The position numbers and the translations under genes were made by a program. DNA of 7,692 nt, taken from Kiritimatiellia bacterium (GTDB lineage: Bacteria > Verrucomicrobiota > Kiritimatiellia > UBA8416 > JAIOPI01). A model generated the notes under the pieces. The model searched no databases. It was not told the DNA's origin and saw nothing but the letters and a program-made list of their open reading frames with translations. Shown piece by piece: positions 1 to 4,981 of the stretch (position 1 is the stretch's first letter; each line of letters starts with the position of its first letter). The stretch lies in contig JAPKCZ010000084.1 of NCBI GenBank assembly GCA_028822745.1, positions 1 to 7,692 on the forward strand, written 5' to 3'.

Positions 1-16
1 TTAACAGTGTGCCGTA

Positions 17-187
17 ATGAAGATCACGACACACATCGCAACGTTCATCGCCGCCTGCTTCATCGGCTCCGGACTGAAGCTTAAAGGAAACGTGAAAGTC
101 GTCGCCGACGAACTCTCTTCCTACGTCGCCGGCAAGGTTCGCAAAGAAACCGGCGGATGGCAGAAGACCGTGCTCGGTTACATCTAG
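17..187 (+). CDS. Small hypothetical protein, 56 aa
   Basis: I do not recognise this protein. A complete ATG-to-TAG frame encodes 56 residues, and an in-frame TAA at 2-4 shows that it is not the tail of a longer gene in the same frame. Codon use supports coding: about three quarters of third positions are G or C, as in the neighbouring genes. The first third is hydrophobic (around residues 7-20, rich in Ile, Ala and Phe, with Cys14). The rest is polar and basic, with several Lys and one Trp (residue 48). The run Ile-Ala-Ala-Cys at 11-14 resembles a lipobox, but the stretch before it is very short for a lipoprotein signal and has only one Lys, so a short membrane-associated segment is equally possible. 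No Shine-Dalgarno sequence is visible in the 16 bases before the ATG. The gene converges on the phosphatase, and their stops overlap in CTAG at 184-187. It could also be the remnant of a larger gene broken upstream of the window. Confidence 0.5.
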   Translation: MKITTHIATFIAACFIGSGLKLKGNVKVVADELSSYVAGKVRKETGGWQKTVLGYI

Positions 188-1032
188 GCCGAAGCGCCCG
201 GCGCCGAATACAAAGGGATGAGGCTGGCGCGCGCCACGGTCATGTCGATAGCGCTCGACGTGCGCCCCTTGAAAACATGCACCTCCGAAAAGCCGCACTC
301 CATCAGCAAATCAAGCCCGAGCTCGTAATCATCGGCGACGCGATAAGGCGTATGCGCATCCGCACCAAGCACCACGCGAATACCCCGCTCTTTCATCTCA
401 ACAAGCATGGCAGGAAACGGGTTCATTTCTTCGATGCGCTTGTAGAGCCCTGACGTGTTTAGCTCCATCGCGACACCCGTGACCGCGATCCGGTCTAAGG
501 CACGCCGAATGTCATCCATGATGACCTCGGGATCCCAGGCGTCGGGAGCCACATTTTTGATTAAATCGGGATGTGCCAGACAATCAAAAAGCCGTGTTTC
601 GGCCGATTTCGCCAGGTTGTCGAAATACGTTCGATACTCAACAACCGGATCTACATTGCCGTAACGTTTACGATACTCGCCCAACTGGGGATGCACCGAC
701 CCCAGCACATATTGAAAGTCTGTCGCCGCCAACTGCTGCTCCAACCAGGGCTCGTAGCCCTCGAAGTAATCCGCCTCAATCCCAAGACACACATCGAGAC
801 GCCCCGCATAGGCGACACGCGCGCGCTCGACCAGCGCAAGATAGTCATCAAACTGTTCAGGCAACATGCGTACAGCGGAAGAAAAGCCATCAGGCATGGG
901 ATTGTGGCAGGTCACAATCAGGCCTTTTAAGCCACGTTCCAAAGCCTGCGCGGCGTACACCTCAGGATCGCCGATGGCGTGCTTACACAATGGCGTATGG
1001 GAATGCGATTCATAGAGCACGGGTTCATGCAT
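184..1032 (-). CDS. PHP-domain phosphatase, histidinol-phosphatase (HisJ/HisK) type
   Basis: The 282-residue protein is a PHP-family metal-dependent phosphoesterase, most like the monofunctional histidinol phosphatases that convert L-histidinol phosphate to L-histidinol in histidine synthesis. The metal-binding pattern is complete: His10-x-His12 followed by His18 near the N-terminus, His43 in TCHNP, Glu86 in GIEADY, His114 in GSVH, His154 in AHPD, and Asp225-x-His227 in GADAH. The length fits the family, and the start is constrained because His10 lies so close to the first Met. No strong ribosome binding site precedes the ATG, but a palindrome sits 10 bases upstream. The gene is divergent from the antiporter and convergent with the small ORF, and no other histidine gene is visible. 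The metal sites and fold are clear. Substrate assignment is inference, since related PHP proteins act on other phosphate esters. It should be cytosolic, with no signal peptide. Confidence 0.87.
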   Translation of the reverse strand: MHEPVLYESHSHTPLCKHAIGDPEVYAAQALERGLKGLIVTCHNPMPDGFSSAVRMLPEQFDDYLALVERARVAYAGRLDVCLGIEADYFEGYEPWLEQQLAATDFQYVLGSVHPQLGEYRKRYGNVDPVVEYRTYFDNLAKSAETRLFDCLAHPDLIKNVAPDAWDPEVIMDDIRRALDRIAVTGVAMELNTSGLYKRIEEMNPFPAMLVEMKERGIRVVLGADAHTPYRVADDYELGLDLLMECGFSEVHVFKGRTSSAIDMTVARASLIPLYSAPGASA

Positions 1033-1042
1033 ATCGCCACAG

Positions 1043-1061
1043 TGACCTGATTATCAGGCCA
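1043..1061. promoter_or_regulatory. Palindrome in divergent intergenic region, possible operator
   Basis: CCTGAT-T-ATCAGG at 1046-1058 is a perfect inverted repeat around one central base. After one mismatched position it extends by TG/CA on the flanks (1043-1061). It ends 10 bases before the ATG of the minus-strand phosphatase, inside the 156-base divergent gap. A dimeric regulator site is a reasonable reading. In the phosphatase mRNA it could also form a short stem of 4 pairs with a 5-base loop near the start codon. No specific regulator can be named. Confidence 0.35.
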
Positions 1062-1122
1062 GAGTCAAGCCGACGCGACGATACGCAGCATCGCGCGAAC
1101 ATCAAATCCACGCTATAAGTTG

Positions 1123-1152
1123 TTGTCACTCCCCGCCGATTCGGTCTATTGA
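1123..1152 (+). promoter_or_regulatory. Possible sigma70-type promoter for the antiporter
   Basis: TTGTCA at 1123-1128 matches five of six bases of the -35 consensus. TATTGA at 1147-1152 is a weaker -10 (four of six), with an 18-base spacer. Transcription would begin about 25-30 bases before the GTG start of the antiporter. The alternative -10-like TATAAG at 1114-1119 has no partner at the right distance. This is a pattern match only. Confidence 0.3.
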
Positions 1153-1171
1153 TATGCAACCAAACCATACC

Positions 1172-1175
1172 GGAG
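1172..1175 (+). promoter_or_regulatory. Ribosome binding site of the antiporter gene
   Basis: GGAG is followed 13 bases later by the GTG at 1189. The spacing is longer than ideal, but no other Shine-Dalgarno-like sequence lies closer, and the nearby ATG at 1154 is out of frame. This supports the GTG start, which places the first hydrophobic segment directly at the N-terminus. Confidence 0.45.
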
Positions 1176-1188
1176 ATCCTCTAAGCTC

Positions 1189-2454
1189 GTGACTATTCTC
1201 AACACCGCCACCATCCTGATCGTACTGGCTGCTCTGTTCAGCTACCTCAATTTTCGGTTTCTGAAGTTTCCATCAACCATCGGCCTGCTGGTCGCCGGCT
1301 TGCTGTCATCCTGCTGCATGCTCGCCATTGACGCCCTCGTACCAAGCTTGACGCTCGCCCAAAACCTGCGCGAAACCATCGGCCAGATTAACTTCACCGC
1401 GTTCCTCATGCAGGGCCTGCTGGGCTTCCTGCTTTTCGCCGGAGCCCTACACGTCAACCTGGGCGATTTACTAAAAAACAAATGGCCCATTCTGACCCTG
1501 TCATCCATCGGCGTCTTGATATCCACGGCCGTCATTGGCTTCGGAACAGCGCTGCTGTTCTCGTTTCTGGCGATCGACATTCCCTTGGCCTACTGTTTTG
1601 TTTTCGGCGCTCTTATTTCACCCACCGATCCCGTCGCCGTGTTGGGCATCATGAAATCACTTCATGTACCGCGACGCCTGGAAACCAAAGTGAGCGGCGA
1701 AAGCTTGCTCAACGACGGATTTGGCGTTGTCGCCTTTGCGATACTCCTCGCCATTGCTGGCGGTGGGCACCACGGCGAACATGTTGACGCCATGACCATC
1801 GTGCGTGTCTTTTTGGTGGAAGTTGTGGGCGGTATCGGAATTGGATTGGCTGGTGGCCTGGTCGTCTACCACGCCATAAAAGGTGTCAACGAACACAACC
1901 TTGAAATTATGCTCAGTGTCGCCCTTGTCTTGGGTATATCGTGCACGGCGTTCGCGGTGCACGCATCCGCCCCGCTGGCCTGCGTCGTCGCAGGCCTGAT
2001 GATCGGCAACCATGGCCGTCTATACGCCATGAGCGACGCCACGCGCGACGCTGTCGACCTGTTCTGGTCCTTCACGGACTACATTCTGAATGCGGTGCTC
2101 TTTTTGCTTCTCGGATTGGAAGTCCTGGCCATCCCGTTCAACCGAAGCGCTGGCCTGACGATCGCGGCCGTCATACCACTCGTCCTTGCAGCACGCTTTA
2201 TTTGCGTTGCCATACCCATCGGCCTGATGAAAACAAAGCGGACATTCATGCCCGGCACCATCAAAGTTCTGACGTGGGGCGGGCTGCGCGGGGGCATATC
2301 CGTGGCCCTCGCGCTCTCGCTTCCTGAGTTCGAAGGGCGCAGCGCAGTCTTGAATGCAACCTACGGCGTCGTTATATTCTCAATCATTGTACAAGGCCTG
2401 ACCATCGGCCGACTCATTCGAAGCGTATCTGCACAATCTGAAGCGGCACCATGA
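1189..2454 (+). CDS. CPA1-family (NhaP-type) Na+/H+ antiporter
   Basis: This 421-residue integral membrane protein should exchange cytoplasmic Na+ (or K+/Li+) for external protons, serving pH and salt homeostasis at the inner membrane. It has about ten to twelve hydrophobic segments along its whole length. Family hallmarks are present: SPTDPVAVLG with Thr146-Asp147-Pro148, SGESLLNDG with Glu171 and Asn175-Asp176, and GGLRGGIS with Arg367. The spacing from Asp147 to Glu171 (24) and to Asp176 (29) equals that of the ion-binding residues Asp132, Glu156 and Asp161 in the archaeal NhaP1 of Methanocaldococcus jannaschii. The Asn-Asp pair at the ion site marks the electroneutral CPA1 type, as opposed to the Asp-Asp type of NhaA. 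The tail after the last membrane segment is short, with no TrkA-C or other regulatory domain. Its stop overlaps the next gene by ATGA. The family is secure, but the ion preference cannot be read from the sequence. Confidence 0.93.
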   Translation: MTILNTATILIVLAALFSYLNFRFLKFPSTIGLLVAGLLSSCCMLAIDALVPSLTLAQNLRETIGQINFTAFLMQGLLGFLLFAGALHVNLGDLLKNKWPILTLSSIGVLISTAVIGFGTALLFSFLAIDIPLAYCFVFGALISPTDPVAVLGIMKSLHVPRRLETKVSGESLLNDGFGVVAFAILLAIAGGGHHGEHVDAMTIVRVFLVEVVGGIGIGLAGGLVVYHAIKGVNEHNLEIMLSVALVLGISCTAFAVHASAPLACVVAGLMIGNHGRLYAMSDATRDAVDLFWSFTDYILNAVLFLLLGLEVLAIPFNRSAGLTIAAVIPLVLAARFICVAIPIGLMKTKRTFMPGTIKVLTWGGLRGGISVALALSLPEFEGRSAVLNATYGVVIFSIIVQGLTIGRLIRSVSAQSEAAP

Positions 2455-3461
2455 CCACAGCATCGTCGTCACCACAAAGTATCATCGACAAAGCGTCCGC
2501 ATTTTACGATTCATGCGTTCTGTTTACCGCCTCGGATTTGGGCGTGTTCGCCTATCTGGCCGAACACCCGGATAGCGACGTTGCGCGCCTCGCCGTTGGA
2601 CTCGCACTAAACCCGCGTGGCGCAACCCTACTCCTGGATGCCTGCGTGGCGCTCGACCTTTTATCGAAAACCGACGGACGCTACGCCAATACAAACGCCG
2701 CGCAGGCGTTTCTTGTCCCCGGCGCCCCTGGCGATCTCTCCGGCGCCATTCGATACAACCGCGACGTCTATGCAGCCTGGGGAAAGTTGGCCGATTTCAC
2801 ACGCCATGGCAAACCGGTCGAAGCGCCCGAGATTCATCTTGGACAGGATGCCGAGCGCACGCGCACCTTTGTCTTGTCGATGCACTACCGCGCGCTCGGC
2901 ATCGGCCGCGCAGTCGTGCCGATGCTCGATCTCGCTGATTGCGAGACCCTGCTCGATGTCGGCGGCGGCCCTGGCACCTATTCGGCATTGATCGCGCAAG
3001 CCAACCCCAACCTGCGTTGCACGGTCCTTGATCTACCCGATGTGGCCAATATCGCCAACGAACTGATCGCGCAGCAAGGTCTCAGCGACCGCGTCAGCAC
3101 GCTTCCCGGCAACTATCGCACAACCGAGTTTCCGCCATCACAGGATGTCGTCCACTTCTTCGGCGTGCTTCATCAGGAGTCGCCCGAAAGCATCCAATCC
3201 CTTTTCAAAAAAGCATTCGCCAGCCTGAAACCCGGCGGACGTATTCACGTGATGGACCTCATGACGGACGCCACGCATACGTCACCCAAATTCAGCGCAC
3301 TGTTCGCCGTCAACATGGCCCTGACGACGGAAAACGGCTGGGTGTTTTCCGATGACGAGCTGGTCCGCTGGCTCGGCCAAGCCGGCTTTCATGCCATGGC
3401 CGTGCAATCCTTGCCCGCACCTATGCCACATTGGATTGTCACCGCTAGAAAACCGGAATAG
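2451..3461 (+). CDS. SAM-dependent O-methyltransferase (Methyltransf_2/HIOMT-like)
   Basis: The 336-residue protein has the two-part layout of the plant-COMT/acetylserotonin-O-methyltransferase class. An N-terminal winged-helix dimerisation part (about 10-100) precedes a Rossmann methyltransferase domain (about 145-336). The SAM-binding motif I is clear at 167-176 (LLDVGGGPGT), followed by VLDLPDV at the end of the second strand and LKPGG in the loop that usually follows the catalytic region. His241 in VLHQES lies where family members carry the catalytic His of an HDW-type motif, but the usual Asp-Trp after it is missing, so the acceptor may differ from typical phenolic substrates. The natural substrate is unknown, and small hydroxylated aromatics, quinone or pigment precursors are options known for the family. 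The ATG overlaps the antiporter stop (ATGA), which suggests translational coupling. It is cytosolic, with no signal peptide. The class is well supported and the function is not. Confidence 0.82.
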   Translation: MTTASSSPQSIIDKASAFYDSCVLFTASDLGVFAYLAEHPDSDVARLAVGLALNPRGATLLLDACVALDLLSKTDGRYANTNAAQAFLVPGAPGDLSGAIRYNRDVYAAWGKLADFTRHGKPVEAPEIHLGQDAERTRTFVLSMHYRALGIGRAVVPMLDLADCETLLDVGGGPGTYSALIAQANPNLRCTVLDLPDVANIANELIAQQGLSDRVSTLPGNYRTTEFPPSQDVVHFFGVLHQESPESIQSLFKKAFASLKPGGRIHVMDLMTDATHTSPKFSALFAVNMALTTENGWVFSDDELVRWLGQAGFHAMAVQSLPAPMPHWIVTARKPE

Positions 3462-3517
3462 CCCACCCTCATACGGTCATTGCGACTCATCCAAAATCCA
3501 CCCGCCGAAAACGCCGA
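3462..3517. other. Convergent intergenic gap without a visible terminator
   Basis: These 56 bases separate the stop of the methyltransferase (+) from the stop of lpdA (-). I looked for a GC-rich stem followed by a T-run on either strand and found none. The only regularity is the short direct repeat CGCCGA-AAA-CGCCGA near the lpdA end. Termination may be Rho-dependent, or the two transcripts may overlap. Confidence 0.5.
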
Positions 3518-4921
3518 TTAGCGCGACACGTAGTGCACGGCTTTGCCGGAAATGGCTTCCGCGGCTTCCATGATCGTTTCGGAAAGGGTTGGATGCGGAT
3601 GAATCGTCAGAGCAATATCTTCCGCCACGGCACCCATTTCAATGGCCAGCGTGCCTTCTGCAATCATTTCACCTGCACCCGGACCAACCAGTCCAACACC
3701 GAGAATGCGCTCTGTTTCGGCATCGGCGATCAGCTTGGTCAAGCCATCGCTTCGTCCCAGCGTGGTAGCACGACCGGAAGCGGCCCATGGGAACTTGGCG
3801 ATCTTAACCTCGATGCCCTGCTCTTTGGCTTCCCGTTCCGTGATGCCGCACCAGGCGATTTGCGGATTGGTGAAGACCACGGCAGGAATCGCGGAGGGAT
3901 CATAAATCGTTTTGTGCCCTTTGATCGCTTCAATCGCCACGCGCGCCTCATGCGTTGCCTTGTGCGCAAGCATGGGCTCGCCAGCGACGTCACCAATCGC
4001 ATAAATGGAAGGCTGCGCGGTGCGGCGCTGATTATCGACTTCGACAAAGCCTTGCTCGTTCACGACCACGGCCGTTGTTTCGAGACCCAAATCAGCAGAG
4101 TTGGGGCGACGTCCAACCGAGACCAGCACGCGGTCGTAGGTCTCTTCTGATCGCGTTCCATCCGCGCCTTCAAAACGTACCGTCACACTGGTCTCGTTCG
4201 ACGCCATGCCAAGCACCTTGGTATTAAGCATGACCGCTTCGAAATCTTTTTTGACGCGTTGCGCCAACACACGAGACAAGTCAGGGTCTGCACCGGCCAT
4301 CAGGTTGGGCAGCATTTCGACGACGGACACCTTTGAACCGAACGCACAATACGCCTGTCCGAGTTCGAGACCAATATAGCCACCACCGACAACCAGTAAG
4401 CGCTCAGGGATATCTTCGAGCGCCAAGGCGCCCGTCGAATCCATGACGCGATTCAATCCGCGTGCGAACGGAATCATCGCCGGGCTGGATCCGGTCGACA
4501 CGATCGCATTATCGAAGGTCATGGTCTTTTTATGGCCATCCGCCGCTTCAATTTCAACCGAGTTTGCACCGGTAAACGTGGCGCGACCTTGGACGAAATT
4601 TACTTTGCGCTGTTTGCCGAGTTGACCAAGACCGCTTGTCAATTTCGTGACGACGCTGTTCTTCCACTCGCGCAATTTATCGACATCGAGAACAGGTTCA
4701 CCGAATGTGAGGCCGAAGGCTTCCGCTTCGCGCGCTTCGGTAATGATTTCGGCGACGTGCAGCAAGGCTTTAGATGGAATGCAGCCACGGTACAGGCAAA
4801 CCCCGCCGGGATTGTCTTCCATGTCCACCAACGTGACGTCCAATCCGTGATCCGCGCCAATGAATGCAGCTGGGTATCCGGCGGGCCCACCACCAACGAT
4901 CAAAAGCTCTGTATCTGCCAC
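3518..4921 (-). CDS. lpdA: Dihydrolipoyl dehydrogenase (E3 of pyruvate dehydrogenase)
   Basis: This FAD-dependent disulfide oxidoreductase reoxidises the dihydrolipoyl arms of E2 and reduces NAD+. With the GTG start at 4921 it has 467 residues, normal for an E3 without a lipoyl domain. The FAD-binding GGGPAG motif lies at 10-15. The redox pair Cys42 and Cys47 lies in GGVCLYRGCIPSK, and a second dinucleotide motif GGGYIGLELG serves NAD. AIGDVAG provides the later FAD contact, and His443 and Glu448 in HPHPTLSE form the C-terminal catalytic dyad contributed by the partner subunit. All catalytic residues are present. I chose GTG because AAGGAG lies six bases before it. An upstream in-frame ATG at 4945 would add eight residues that encode this ribosome site and would place the start outside the normal family N-terminus. 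It is the third gene of the aceE-aceF-lpdA unit, 60 bases after aceF. It may also serve 2-oxoglutarate dehydrogenase or glycine cleavage, as in E. coli. Confidence 0.96.
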   Translation of the reverse strand: MADTELLIVGGGPAGYPAAFIGADHGLDVTLVDMEDNPGGVCLYRGCIPSKALLHVAEIITEAREAEAFGLTFGEPVLDVDKLREWKNSVVTKLTSGLGQLGKQRKVNFVQGRATFTGANSVEIEAADGHKKTMTFDNAIVSTGSSPAMIPFARGLNRVMDSTGALALEDIPERLLVVGGGYIGLELGQAYCAFGSKVSVVEMLPNLMAGADPDLSRVLAQRVKKDFEAVMLNTKVLGMASNETSVTVRFEGADGTRSEETYDRVLVSVGRRPNSADLGLETTAVVVNEQGFVEVDNQRRTAQPSIYAIGDVAGEPMLAHKATHEARVAIEAIKGHKTIYDPSAIPAVVFTNPQIAWCGITEREAKEQGIEVKIAKFPWAASGRATTLGRSDGLTKLIADAETERILGVGLVGPGAGEMIAEGTLAIEMGAVAEDIALTIHPHPTLSETIMEAAEAISGKAVHYVSR

Positions 4922-4927
4922 GGTTTT

Positions 4928-4933
4928 CTCCTT
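4928..4933 (-). promoter_or_regulatory. Ribosome binding site that decides the lpdA start
   Basis: On the minus strand AAGGAG is followed by a six-base spacer and GTG (4921-4919). This near-ideal arrangement favours GTG over the ATG at 4945, which has no comparable site upstream. Confidence 0.8.
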
Positions 4934-4957
4934 ATCGATGTTCAAAAATCAAAATGC

Positions 4958-4976
4958 CTGAGCGTCACTCAGAGTG
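4958..4976 (-). other. Overlapping short inverted repeats between aceF and lpdA
   Basis: Two mutually exclusive inverted repeats share bases: CTGAG-5-CTCAG at 4958-4972 and CACTC-A-GAGTG at 4966-4976. They lie just after the aceF stop, in the 60-base gap before lpdA. The stems are only five pairs and no T-run follows, so a strong terminator is unlikely. An mRNA-stabilising or processing hairpin, or chance, are the alternatives. Confidence 0.25.
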
Positions 4977-4981
4977 TGCGA

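Noticed and set aside
199..206. CGGCGCCG palindrome just after the small ORF, considered as a terminator stem
   Set aside because: It is too short to form a hairpin with a loop and has no T-tract following on the plus strand.
225..236. Perfect 12-base palindrome TGGCGCGCGCCA
   Set aside because: It lies within the phosphatase C-terminal codons (Ala-Arg rich) in GC-rich DNA. It has no T-run after it and is far from any promoter, so it is probably chance.
573..1118. Plus-strand open frame of 181 codons opposite the phosphatase
   Set aside because: It lies antisense to a gene with a full set of PHP metal ligands. Its translation is rich in Arg, Pro and His with no recognisable motif, as expected for a shadow frame in GC-rich DNA.
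3533..4150. Plus-strand open frame of 205 codons opposite lpdA
   Set aside because: It is antisense to the conserved NAD and interface domains of LpdA, with no independent coding signal or ribosome site.
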